DNA from: Chloroflexota bacterium
Lineage (GTDB): Bacteria; Chloroflexota; Anaerolineae; Aggregatilineales; Phototrophicaceae
Reading direction: 5' to 3'
Length of the DNA stretch: 64,000 bases
Assembly: GCA_009841405.1 (NCBI GenBank)
Contig: VXLV01000032.1
Coordinates: 82,174-146,173, forward strand
Shown: positions 46,338 to 54,110 of the stretch, in pieces
Layout of the letters: each line of letters opens with the position of its first letter
How positions within the stretch are numbered: the stretch's first letter is position 1
Position numbers and translations under genes: made by a program
The notes under the pieces: model-generated
What the model was told of the DNA's origin: nothing
Databases searched by the model: none
Seen by the model: only the letters and a program-made list of their open reading frames with translations

Positions 46338-47723
46338 CTAAGTATAGGTGAAATACGCGGTGGCGACACATTCTTGCTCGCTGCGAATTCGCGCCCAGTG
46401 CGCGCTGTAGCCCGGTGGAAAGGCATGATACGCGTAACCATTCGCCGCGACAGAAAAGCTGTCGTAGCGCTTCCAGCCGCCGTTGCCCAGGAAATCGACC
46501 TCCAGCACGAATTCGACGGCGCTGTCGCTTTCGTTGCTCAAGTGCAAGACTTTCTGGTCAAAGCCGGTCATCAGATAGGGATCGGAAGTCTCGCCGGCGT
46601 CGACTTCGTCTTCCAACCAGACGCCGCCCCAACCGGCCGGCTTGCCGAACTGCCAGAGGTCGTCGGTCTTGCCGAAGTACAGTCCAGACTGCGGCTCGCC
46701 AGCCAGATGATTTGCGCCGTGATGCGGGCTGGCGTTGTCCGAGCCGAGCGCCAACATGCCGCGATAGGTGCAGAAATCGCCAAGAACCCAGAGATGCGTC
46801 GAAATGGGACGGATGCCCCAGATGCAATTCTCGTAAGCCCAGGGCGATAATTCGTAAAACATGCCGTGGCAATCCATGATGAAGCGCTCATGGTCGACTT
46901 CGCGAATGCGCGGCCACTCGGTCTGCCACATGTGGTCGAAGCAGTGGCTGGCCTTGGGCAGACGGTAGCGCTTCCACTCGCCGTTGGCTTTCGTGAATAC
47001 TTGCAGAATCGCCGAGCGTTTGTCCCAGCCCATGGCGAAAATCGTGCCGGCGAAATCGCCGCGGCCATTCACCTCGATGAAGGGATTGCGCTCGATAATG
47101 GTCCAGTTTTCGCCGTCCCACTCCGCCAGGCGACCGGCCGCTTCCGCGCCCGTGAAGTCGCGCTCGTCGTAGCTATTGTTCGCGACCACGACCCGCCCGA
47201 AGTTACTATACGCCGCCTTGAAGTGGGCGTACTGATGATCGGGAACGCCCAGTTCCAGCGTGAGATCGGCGATGAGATTCGTCCGCAGACTGTGCACGTT
47301 CATCTCATAAAATTCGCCCTCCATGCCCAACATGTAGACCATGTCGTTCGGGCTTGTGAGATGGCGCATGGTCGAGCAAATCCGCACTTCAACCAGGTCT
47401 TGCGCGGTGCGGACATTGCCGGCCGCGTCGATGACATGCGGCCCGATGATGAGCTGGTTGGACTGCCAATGCACCATGCGATTGGTGTAGGTGCCGACGT
47501 AGCTGGCCGGGTGCCTGCTGATTTCAAGTTGTTCGTTGATCGAATAGAGCCCGGTTCCTACTCCGCTGGCGGATTTATGCGAGACGTAGGTGACCAGCCA
47601 GAGTTTGCCGGCCCAGGCCATCATGGCGCCGATGCCGCATTCGCTGCGGGGCGGGCCCAGCTCGGCCGAAAGCGCCAGATGGGGGAATACGCCGCTCGCG
47701 TTCAAGTATTGATTGTTTGCCAT
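46338..47723 (-). CDS. Conserved-looking protein of unknown function, possible beta-propeller
   Basis: A 461-aa protein from the ATG at 47723 (GCGAGAG upstream). I do not recognise the family. The sequence is rich in Trp, Tyr, Gly and Asp, with repeated short strands such as GKLWLVTYVSH, DMVYMLGMEGEFYEMN and GRVVVANNSYDERDF, suggesting a beta-propeller. There is no signal peptide and no membrane segment. Its start overlaps the sulfatase upstream by 22 nt and it ends 37 nt before a PhyH gene, so it is locked into the nine-gene operon. It could be a lyase, lactonase-like enzyme or binding protein for the same substrate. No catalytic residues are evident. Confidence 0.75.
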   Translation of the reverse strand: MANNQYLNASGVFPHLALSAELGPPRSECGIGAMMAWAGKLWLVTYVSHKSASGVGTGLYSINEQLEISRHPASYVGTYTNRMVHWQSNQLIIGPHVIDAAGNVRTAQDLVEVRICSTMRHLTSPNDMVYMLGMEGEFYEMNVHSLRTNLIADLTLELGVPDHQYAHFKAAYSNFGRVVVANNSYDERDFTGAEAAGRLAEWDGENWTIIERNPFIEVNGRGDFAGTIFAMGWDKRSAILQVFTKANGEWKRYRLPKASHCFDHMWQTEWPRIREVDHERFIMDCHGMFYELSPWAYENCIWGIRPISTHLWVLGDFCTYRGMLALGSDNASPHHGANHLAGEPQSGLYFGKTDDLWQFGKPAGWGGVWLEDEVDAGETSDPYLMTGFDQKVLHLSNESDSAVEFVLEVDFLGNGGWKRYDSFSVAANGYAYHAFPPGYSAHWARIRSEQECVATAYFTYT

Positions 47724-49039
47724 TTGCTCTCGCTTTCTTTGTGGGTAGGCGTCAGTGTGTTCGTTGATTGCGTCCGCTCGCCGCGCTCGACGCGCGCGCG
47801 CCAGGAAGACAAGGCCGCGATCAGCCGCTCCCGAACAGTGGCGCAAGCCGGGTCGTCGAGGCGATTGTCGAGTTCATACGGGTCGACGCTTAGCTGATAT
47901 AGCGCGGCCGGTTCCAGCCTGCGTCCGCGCGTGATCAGCTTCCAGTCTTGCGCGCATGCGCAGAAGTCGTGATATTCGCTGATGACGACGCGATCTTCAT
48001 CGCTCGCGCGGCCTTCGATCAGCGGGCGCAGGGAGGCGCCTTCGCCGGGGCCAGCGGCGTTGCAGCCGGCGTAGTCAAGCAGAGTCGGCATCAGGTCGAC
48101 TGTCGAGACCGGCGCGTCGACGCGGAGACTTCCAGCCTGGCGCGGCGCCCGCGCGATGAGCGGAATCCGCAATGCTTCTTCATACATCACGCCCTTGCCG
48201 AATCGACCCTGAGCGCCGGCCATCTCGCCGTGATCGGAAGTGAAAACGACCAGCGTGTTGTCGCGCAAGCCAAGGCGATCCATTGCTGCCAGCAAGCGTC
48301 CGAAGGCCGCGTCCAAATGGCTGATCTCGCCAAAATAGAGCTCGCGGAAGCGCTGCGCGTCATAGTCGGCCCGCCATGCCTCATGCTTGAACCAGGCTTC
48401 TCGATCAGCGTTGGCTTCCGTTACCAGATCGCGATTCTCGTAGGGCGCGAGGAACTCCGCCGGCGGGGAGCAGGGCGGGTGCGGCGCTTGATAAGACAGC
48501 AGCATGAAAAATGGCCCGCCGGCGACGGCTGCCCGCTCCATTTGGTCAAGCGCGATATCGGTCAAGCTGTCCGTCTCATGTCCGGGCATTTTGACGGCAT
48601 TCTCCGGGTCATCCGCCCAAATGAGGCCGGCCCAGTGATCGACGTGATGGCTCTCCCAGCCGATGAAGTGCTGAAAGCCGGCGCGCTGTTCGGGCGGTAC
48701 CCGGCGATTCATCTGGGGCGCGCCGCTGAGATGCCACTTGCCCACATAGTAAGTTTCGTAGCCGCCGGCATTCAGGTGATCGGCCAGGCTTGTGATGCCA
48801 TCCGGGAATGCCTGCCCGTTCTCCAGCACGCCGGTTTGCGAGGGGTACTGGCCGCTGAGCAGGCAGCCACGGTATGGCGTGCAGACCGGCGCTGTCGTTA
48901 TCGCCCGCTCGAATACGGCGCTTTCAGCGGCAAAGTTTTCGAGATGCGGCGTCTCCACCAGGGGATGGCCGTAAGTCGGCAGCCAGCGCGCGCCAAGCTG
49001 ATCCGCCAAGATGAAGACGATATTGGGAGGCGCGTCCAT
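47702..49039 (-). CDS. Type I sulfatase (Cys-type, CxPxR)
   Basis: Formylglycine-type sulfatase, 445 aa from the ATG at 49039. The track extension to 49270 reads through the end of the permease gene and is rejected. The maturation motif is C53-T-P-Y-R57, followed by GCLLSGQYPSQTG. The metal site is supported by NIVFILADQLGARW and VFTSDHGEMAGAQG. No signal peptide, so it should act in the cytoplasm. It lies 11 nt behind the CUT1 permease gene and overlaps the next gene by 22 nt, directly linking import with desulfation. Substrate unknown. Confidence 0.92.
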   Translation of the reverse strand: MDAPPNIVFILADQLGARWLPTYGHPLVETPHLENFAAESAVFERAITTAPVCTPYRGCLLSGQYPSQTGVLENGQAFPDGITSLADHLNAGGYETYYVGKWHLSGAPQMNRRVPPEQRAGFQHFIGWESHHVDHWAGLIWADDPENAVKMPGHETDSLTDIALDQMERAAVAGGPFFMLLSYQAPHPPCSPPAEFLAPYENRDLVTEANADREAWFKHEAWRADYDAQRFRELYFGEISHLDAAFGRLLAAMDRLGLRDNTLVVFTSDHGEMAGAQGRFGKGVMYEEALRIPLIARAPRQAGSLRVDAPVSTVDLMPTLLDYAGCNAAGPGEGASLRPLIEGRASDEDRVVISEYHDFCACAQDWKLITRGRRLEPAALYQLSVDPYELDNRLDDPACATVRERLIAALSSWRARVERGERTQSTNTLTPTHKESESKWQTINT

Positions 49040-49050
49040 GAGCGGCAGTC

Positions 49051-49929
49051 TCAGCCCTTTAGGCCGGAGATATTCGCGCCCTGAATGAATTGCTTTTGGA
49101 AGAGGAAAAACACGATCAGCACCGGCAGCACCATCATGGTGGAGGCCGCCATCTGTTGATTGTAGATGCCGCCTTGGCCTGGCAACGACGTGAATTTGTA
49201 CAGCCCAATCGCCAGCGTGTGCAAGTCTGGGTCCTTCAGATAAATCAGCGGGCCCAGAAAGTCGTTCCAACTGTTCTGGAAGCTCAGGATGGCGATGACC
49301 ACAATTGCCGGCTTGGCCAGCGGGATCATGACCTGGGTGAAGATGCGCACTTCGCTCGCCCCGTCAATCTTGGCGGCGTCGAGCAAATCCTGAGGAATGC
49401 CAAGGAAGAACTGCCGGCAGATGAAAATATAGAAGGCGTTGCCGAAGAAATTGGGCACGATCAGCGGATAGAAAGTGTCGATCCAGCCGATGGCGTCATA
49501 AGCGGCGTAGACCGGAATCAGCCGTACCGCGAAAGGCAGCATCAAGGTCGCCAGCAGAATCAGGAACAGCGTGTCTCTAAAGGGGAAACGAAAACGCGCG
49601 AAGCCGTACGCCACAATCGTGCAAGAGCCGATGTCGCCGATGAGCGAGAATACGGTGATGAGCATGGTGTTGCGGAAGGTCGTGCCGAAATTCCAGAACT
49701 TCAGCGCCTCGGTGAAGTTTTCCGGCATCCATACGCGCGGGATCCACTGAACCGGGAAGACACCGACTTGGTCCAGGGGCATGAAAGACGACATGAACAT
49801 CCAAAACAAGGGCGCCAGGAACCACAGGCTCATCACGATCAGCAGCCCGTAGAGCAGGATGCGCCCGGCGATGCGTGTCAGCCGGAAGACCGAGTCCCGT
49901 TGCAGGAAGCCGGTTTCGCCTTGGATCAT
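49051..49929 (-). CDS. Sugar ABC transporter permease 2 (MalG/UgpE type)
   Basis: Channel subunit, 292 aa from the ATG at 49929. The 490-aa track ORF that includes it begins in a wrong-frame shadow of the upstream permease. The start overlaps that permease's stop by 4 nt (ATGA). Six transmembrane helices are predicted. The EAA loop is LDAAKIDGASEVRIFTQVMIPLAKPAI, followed by FQNSWNDFLGPLIYL. The tail FIQGANISGLKG is canonical. It is the third gene of the nine-gene operon, followed 11 nt later by a sulfatase. Confidence 0.92.
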   Translation of the reverse strand: MIQGETGFLQRDSVFRLTRIAGRILLYGLLIVMSLWFLAPLFWMFMSSFMPLDQVGVFPVQWIPRVWMPENFTEALKFWNFGTTFRNTMLITVFSLIGDIGSCTIVAYGFARFRFPFRDTLFLILLATLMLPFAVRLIPVYAAYDAIGWIDTFYPLIVPNFFGNAFYIFICRQFFLGIPQDLLDAAKIDGASEVRIFTQVMIPLAKPAIVVIAILSFQNSWNDFLGPLIYLKDPDLHTLAIGLYKFTSLPGQGGIYNQQMAASTMMVLPVLIVFFLFQKQFIQGANISGLKG

Positions 49930-50900
49930 GCGCCGTTCTCCCCGCCTTGATAAAAGACCCAGCGCTGCGATGTCATCACGATGACGGCTGTGAAGAAAAA
50001 GATGATCATGAAAAGAATCCAGGCCAGCGCGGACGAGTAGCCCATCTGCGGCGGCAAGTATTGAAAGGCGTGATCGAATAAATGCAGCACGTAAACTCGG
50101 GTGGCGTCGCGCGGGCCGCCGGTGCCGTCTGTCATGATGAATACTTGCGTAAAGACCTGGAAGGCGTTGATGATATTGATGAGGATGTTCAAATAAATGG
50201 TGGGCGTCATCAAAGGAATAGTGACGCGCAGCAGACGCTGGAAGATATTGGCGCCGTCGATCTTGGCGGCATCGTAATACTCTTCCGGGATGCCCTGCAA
50301 ACCGGCCAAGAAAATCACCATCGTCACGCCGACCCAGGTCGTGCTCATGATCAGGTAGCCGATCATGGCAATATCGGGGTCGGCAAACCAGCGAAAGCGT
50401 GGCAAGCCAATCGCGTAGAGCAGCGAGTTTAGCAATCCCGCGCGCGCGTTCAGCACATACAGCCAGATCACGGACAGGGCCACAATCGGCACAACCGAGG
50501 GCAAATAAAAGAGTGTGCGCCACAAGCCGAGCAAGCGAACCTTGGCGTTGAGCAGCAGCGCCAGCGCGAAGCCCAGCACAATCCGAATCGTCACCGAGCC
50601 GACGACATAGACGGCAGTATTTCTCAAGGATTTCAGGAAAAGCGGGTCATCGCTGAAGATATGTTCGTAATGCTCCGTGCCGATCCACTCCGGTGGCTGC
50701 ACGATATTGTATTTGGTGAAGCTCAGGAGGAATGAAGCCACGAAGGGAAAAAGCGAAAACAGCAACACGCCGACAATCCAGGGGCTGATAAAGAGCAGGC
50801 CCATTTTGGCTTCGCGCTTGCGCATCGGCGAAAGGTCGCGCCAGCGTTCCCGCCGGCGTCCGCGCAGGGCGCTAATTTGCGAGCCGAATGAGGTGGCCAT
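49926..50900 (-). CDS. Sugar ABC transporter permease 1 (MalF/UgpA type)
   Basis: Channel subunit of the third CUT1 importer, 324 aa with six predicted transmembrane helices after a very basic N-terminus (RGRRRERWRDLSPMRKREAK). The EAA loop is YDAAKIDGANIFQRLLRVTIPLMTP near residues 210-235. No clear Shine-Dalgarno precedes the ATG. The upstream stem-loop (50934-50963) lies between it and the binding-protein gene, and its end overlaps the second permease. Confidence 0.9.
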   Translation of the reverse strand: MATSFGSQISALRGRRRERWRDLSPMRKREAKMGLLFISPWIVGVLLFSLFPFVASFLLSFTKYNIVQPPEWIGTEHYEHIFSDDPLFLKSLRNTAVYVVGSVTIRIVLGFALALLLNAKVRLLGLWRTLFYLPSVVPIVALSVIWLYVLNARAGLLNSLLYAIGLPRFRWFADPDIAMIGYLIMSTTWVGVTMVIFLAGLQGIPEEYYDAAKIDGANIFQRLLRVTIPLMTPTIYLNILINIINAFQVFTQVFIMTDGTGGPRDATRVYVLHLFDHAFQYLPPQMGYSSALAWILFMIIFFFTAVIVMTSQRWVFYQGGENGA

Positions 50901-50933
50901 CGTTTATCCGCTGGATTTACGAGCTACGACAAA

Positions 50934-50963
50934 GGTGTGGGACATCAGTCGACGCCCCACACC
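50934..50963 (-). other. Intercistronic stem-loop between binding protein and permease
   Basis: GGTGTGGG (50934-50941) and CCCACACC (50956-50963) form a perfect 8-bp stem around a 14-nt loop, 18 nt after the binding-protein stop in the direction of transcription. Only TTT follows, so at most weak termination is expected. This is the fifth element of this kind in the window. Confidence 0.6.
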
Positions 50964-50981
50964 AATTGAGATTGGCTCGGT

Positions 50982-52310
50982 TTAGCCGTATTCTTCCCAG
51001 AAGGCGTCCAGCAGGCCCTGGATTTCGCCTTCAGCGTTGGCCAGCGCGTCTTCAATGCTGCTGTCGCCGAAGAGAACATCCTCAACCATGCGATTGATGA
51101 TCTGGTTGGCTTCCGGCTGTACCGGCGACACGGCGACGAGATTATCCAGTGCGGCCACGCCGAGCAGCGACTCCGCGCGCGGATGTACAACGCCGTCCTT
51201 CTCGTAGCCATTGCAATCGACCAGCGGCGACGGACGCTGCTGCTGCTGGATGAACCAGCAGGCGCCCTGACCCTCGACTTCCGCCGTCAACCACTTGACC
51301 AGCTTCCAGGCTTCGTCGGGATGGGCGGCATTCTTCGGGACCATATAGCCCCAGCCACCATGGGCGCTGCCGCGGCGCTCGGCGTTTCCGTTCGGGCCAT
51401 AAGGAATCGGCGCCACACCGTAATTCAGGCTTTCGGCATGGTCTTCAACTTGGAAGAGCGTCCAGGAACCGTTGATTTCCATGGACACCAGGCCTTGAAT
51501 CAGCGGCCCCTGGTCAAATTCGCCCGCCATTTCCCAGAAGGCGTTGACTTCTTCAATGCCGTAGTTGATTTCAGCCATGGCTTGCATGAACCCAAGAGCC
51601 TGCGCGCCGGCTTCATTGTTGATGGTGATGGTGCGCAGATCACTGCTGATCCAGTCTTGTCCGTTGGCGTTGAGCCAGGTTAGGAAGGCGCCAGGGCCGC
51701 TGGTGGATTGCGCGTTCAAGCCAATGCGCTCGAGGAAGCTGCCATCGCCGAGTCTAAGCGTTTCAGCGGCTTGCAGCATCTCGTCCCAGGTTTCGGGGAA
51801 GCTGTCGATACCGGCTTCGGCGAAGTGATCGGTGTTGTACCAAACGATATTGTAGGCGCCGCCGCCCGGCAAAGGGAGAATCCAGGTCTGGCCGTTGAAC
51901 TGCGTGCCGGCGAATTCGGAAGCGTGGAAAATCGCCGGATCAACGCCGTCAGCAGCCATATAATCATCCAGCGGGATGATCGACTCGGTAGCGGCGAAGA
52001 AGGGCAGGTCTTGACGGCCAAACATCGTTACGTCAGGCGGGTTGCCGGCGGCGATAGCGGCCAGCAGATTCTGCAAGCGGTTGTCCCAGGGCAAGAATAC
52101 GTTGTCGACGCAGATGCCGGGATGCGCGTCTTCAAAAGCTGCGACTTGCTGTTCCTGCAATGGAATGCGGTTGCCGCCCCAGTGATGCCAGTACGTCAGC
52201 GTAACATCGCCCTCGCAGTCGGGGTTCTGCGCCGAGACCGTCATCGAGAGCGGCATGACCGCCAGGACCATGACCGTGACAAATAACATAAGGGTCGCTT
52301 TCTTAAGCAC
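50982..52310 (-). CDS. Sugar ABC transporter substrate-binding protein (family 1)
   Basis: Exported binding protein heading the nine-gene operon, 442 aa, GTG start with AAAGGAG upstream. The Sec signal peptide is LKKATLMLFVTVMVLAVMPLSMTVSA. The mature N-terminus DVTLTYWHHWGGNRIPLQEQQVAAFE is typical of family-1 sugar-binding proteins, as is AAIAAGNPPDVTMFGRQDLPFF. Because its operon continues into two sulfatases, the ligand is probably a sulfated or otherwise modified sugar-like compound (inference). No ATPase is encoded with it. The 140-bp gap upstream holds only weak promoter-like hexamers. Confidence 0.9.
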   Translation of the reverse strand: MLKKATLMLFVTVMVLAVMPLSMTVSAQNPDCEGDVTLTYWHHWGGNRIPLQEQQVAAFEDAHPGICVDNVFLPWDNRLQNLLAAIAAGNPPDVTMFGRQDLPFFAATESIIPLDDYMAADGVDPAIFHASEFAGTQFNGQTWILPLPGGGAYNIVWYNTDHFAEAGIDSFPETWDEMLQAAETLRLGDGSFLERIGLNAQSTSGPGAFLTWLNANGQDWISSDLRTITINNEAGAQALGFMQAMAEINYGIEEVNAFWEMAGEFDQGPLIQGLVSMEINGSWTLFQVEDHAESLNYGVAPIPYGPNGNAERRGSAHGGWGYMVPKNAAHPDEAWKLVKWLTAEVEGQGACWFIQQQQRPSPLVDCNGYEKDGVVHPRAESLLGVAALDNLVAVSPVQPEANQIINRMVEDVLFGDSSIEDALANAEGEIQGLLDAFWEEYG

Positions 52311-52450
52311 GATTTTCTCCTTTCATCGTGAGTACAGGGTCGCGGGATTGCGATTTCTTCGAGATGCGTCCAATTCTCGTCGGACGCATCCCGCAGATAA
52401 GATAATGCGAATTGGACAATAATGCAAAAGCCATTTTCTCGCGCGGCAGC

Positions 52451-53230
52451 TTACAGGCGATGCAAGCCGCGTAGCAAAGCATCGCGCCCAGCGGCGAGCG
52501 CGCGGGCGGGATTGGGCAAGCCCGGGCTCAGTTCCAGGCTGAGTGCGCCCTGATAGTCGATATCGGCCAGGGCTTGCAGCGTGGCGTCGAGCGACTCCTC
52601 TGTCATCACGCCGTCCAACAGCGCCCAATGCAAGTCGCTGACGCCGTCGTTGTCGTCGAAGTGCATGTAGCCCAGCCGGTCGCCCGCGTTCAGGATGGCG
52701 CTGGCGGGCTCCTCGCCGGTCATCTGCAGGTGACCGCTGTCGATCAGCAGGTACAAGTTGGGATGGTCCGCGCGCCTGATGAACTCCAGCGTTTCGCTGG
52801 CTGTCGGCAGCGTCGTGCCCGGGAAGTGCTCCAGCGCCAATTTGACGCCGAACCCGGCGGCGAGATCCGCCAGGCCTGCGAGCGAATCGCGAAAGCGGGC
52901 TAATGCGTTTGGGCTGCTGTCTTTGCCCGGCACGACGTAGGCTGACTCAGCCCCCAAATGCCCGGCGAGCGCGATTCCGCTCGCGACATTATCGAAGGCT
53001 GTCTTTCGTTTATCGGCGTCGGCGTGATCCAGGGCCGCGCCCGCCGGCATGGCGAATGACGCGCCGACGCAGGACACGCGCAAGCCCAGCTCCTGCGCCA
53101 GCAGCCGGCTCTCCAGCGCGCGGAGGTGGGTCGGCTGAATGTCGATCCAGTCGAAACCGAGCGCCCGCGCCTCTCGCAGAATCTCGGTTTCCATGCCTGC
53201 CAGCGCCCAAATGCAACAAGCGATCTTCAT
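52451..53230 (-). CDS. Sugar phosphate isomerase/epimerase family TIM-barrel protein
   Basis: AP-endonuclease-2/xylose-isomerase-like TIM barrel, 259 aa, a second, distinct copy besides the one at 31162. Likely metal ligands are E in LALEHFPG (near residue 137), D in LIDSGHLQMTG (near 164), H in GYMHFDDND (near 192) and E in LSLELSPG (near 240). No signal peptide. It lies 140 bp ahead of the binding-protein gene on the same strand, so it could be part of, or co-regulated with, the nine-gene operon. It is divergent from the SDR gene across a 127-bp gap with two palindromes. Substrate unknown. Confidence 0.83.
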   Translation of the reverse strand: MKIACCIWALAGMETEILREARALGFDWIDIQPTHLRALESRLLAQELGLRVSCVGASFAMPAGAALDHADADKRKTAFDNVASGIALAGHLGAESAYVVPGKDSSPNALARFRDSLAGLADLAAGFGVKLALEHFPGTTLPTASETLEFIRRADHPNLYLLIDSGHLQMTGEEPASAILNAGDRLGYMHFDDNDGVSDLHWALLDGVMTEESLDATLQALADIDYQGALSLELSPGLPNPARALAAGRDALLRGLHRL

Positions 53231-53272
53231 CCGGCGTCCTTTCTCGCAGCGACATTTCCAGGGGCGATACTA

Positions 53273-53306
53273 GCGCATGCCTATGCGCTTGTCACGGTTT
53301 GACAAG
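53273..53306. promoter_or_regulatory. Two adjacent palindromes in divergent promoter gap (candidate operator)
   Basis: GCGCAT-GCCT-ATGCGC (53273-53288) directly abuts CTTGTCA-CGGTT-TGACAAG (53288-53306). Both are perfect inverted repeats. The second overlaps the -35 of the SDR promoter. They lie between the divergent isomerase and SDR genes, so a transcription factor bound here could control both units. Confidence 0.45.
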
Positions 53307-53327
53307 GCGGCGGGCCGGTCGTACACT
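53299..53327 (+). promoter_or_regulatory. Sigma70-type promoter for the SDR-amidase-permease cluster
   Basis: Consensus TTGACA (53299-53304), a 17-bp spacer and TACACT (53322-53327). The predicted start near 53334 gives a leader of about 24 nt containing GGGAGAG before the ATG at 53358. The -35 is part of a palindrome, suggesting repression. Confidence 0.62.
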
Positions 53328-53357
53328 TGGCGGGGTCGTCAATAGACGGGAGAGACA

Positions 53358-54104
53358 ATGGATCGGAAAACCGCGCTCATCACCGGGGCTGGCTCGGGCA
53401 TTGGCCGCGTGACCGCCCTGGCGCTATGGGAGGCGGGCTATACGCTCGCGCTTGCCGGCCGCCGCGAAGACAAATTACGCGAAACCCGAGCCGCCGCCGG
53501 CGTCGGCGCCGAGCGCGCTTTGATCGTCCCGACCGATGTCAGCGACCGCGAGGCCGTGGTTCGACTCTTTGCCGAGACGAAAGCGAAATTCGGCCGGCTG
53601 GATGTCCTGTTCAACAATGCCGGCATCAACGCGCCGGCGATTCCGCTCGAAGAGCTCAGCGAGGCGCAATGGCGCGATGTCGTTGCCGTTAACCTCACCG
53701 GCGCGTTCTGGTGCTTGCAAGAAGCCTACAAGCTGATGAAGGCGCAGCGACCGCAGGGCGGCCGGATCATCAACAACGGCTCGATCTCCGCGCACGCGCC
53801 GCGGCCGCATTCGGCCGCTTACACCGCGACCAAGCACGCCATGACCGGGCTCACCAAGTCCACGGCGCTGGATGGCCGCGCCTACAATATCGCTTGCGGG
53901 CAGATCGACATCGGCAATGCGCGCACTGAAATGTCAGACCGGCAGCAAGAGCGCCTGCGGGCCGCGGCTGGCTCGGCGGAGCCGCAAATAGACGCGCGCC
54001 ACGTCGCTGATGCCGTGCTGTACATGGCTAATCTACCCTTGAGCGCAAATGTCTTGTTCATGACGGTCATGGCCAAGGATATGCCCTATGTGGGCCGGGG
54101 CTAA
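53358..54104 (+). CDS. Short-chain dehydrogenase/reductase (SDR)
   Basis: Classical SDR, 248 aa, NAD(P)-dependent oxidoreductase. The cofactor motif is TGAGSGIG at 9-16, NNAG at 86-89, and the catalytic set is S142/S144, Y155 and K159 (YTATK). GRRED after the second strand, with Arg residues, suggests NADP (inference). It starts after GGGAGAG and is followed 6 nt later by an amidase gene. The unusual '[10 protein letters not shown]' in the substrate loop may reflect its specificity. The substrate is unknown. Confidence 0.9.
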   Translation: MDRKTALITGAGSGIGRVTALALWEAGYTLALAGRREDKLRETRAAAGVGAERALIVPTDVSDREAVVRLFAETKAKFGRLDVLFNNAGINAPAIPLEELSEAQWRDVVAVNLTGAFWCLQEAYKLMKAQRPQGGRIINNGSISAHAPRPHSAAYTATKHAMTGLTKSTALDGRAYNIACGQIDIGNARTEMSDRQQERLRAAAGSAEPQIDARHVADAVLYMANLPLSANVLFMTVMAKDMPYVGRG

Positions 54105-54110
54105 GCGCGC

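Noticed and set aside
47948-49084. 378-aa plus-strand ORF opposite a sulfatase
   Set aside because: Shadow of the 47702 sulfatase, with no recognisable motif.
49040-49270. N-terminal extension of the sulfatase ORF to 49270
   Set aside because: It lies inside the permease gene, is not sulfatase-like, and the family N-terminus (PPNIVFILADQ) begins right at the ATG at 49039.
49051-50523. 490-aa minus-strand ORF that could be read as a fused protein
   Set aside because: Only the part from 49929 downward is permease-like. The upstream part is an out-of-frame shadow of the neighbouring permease (49926-50900), and ATG 49929 overlaps that gene's stop as ATGA.
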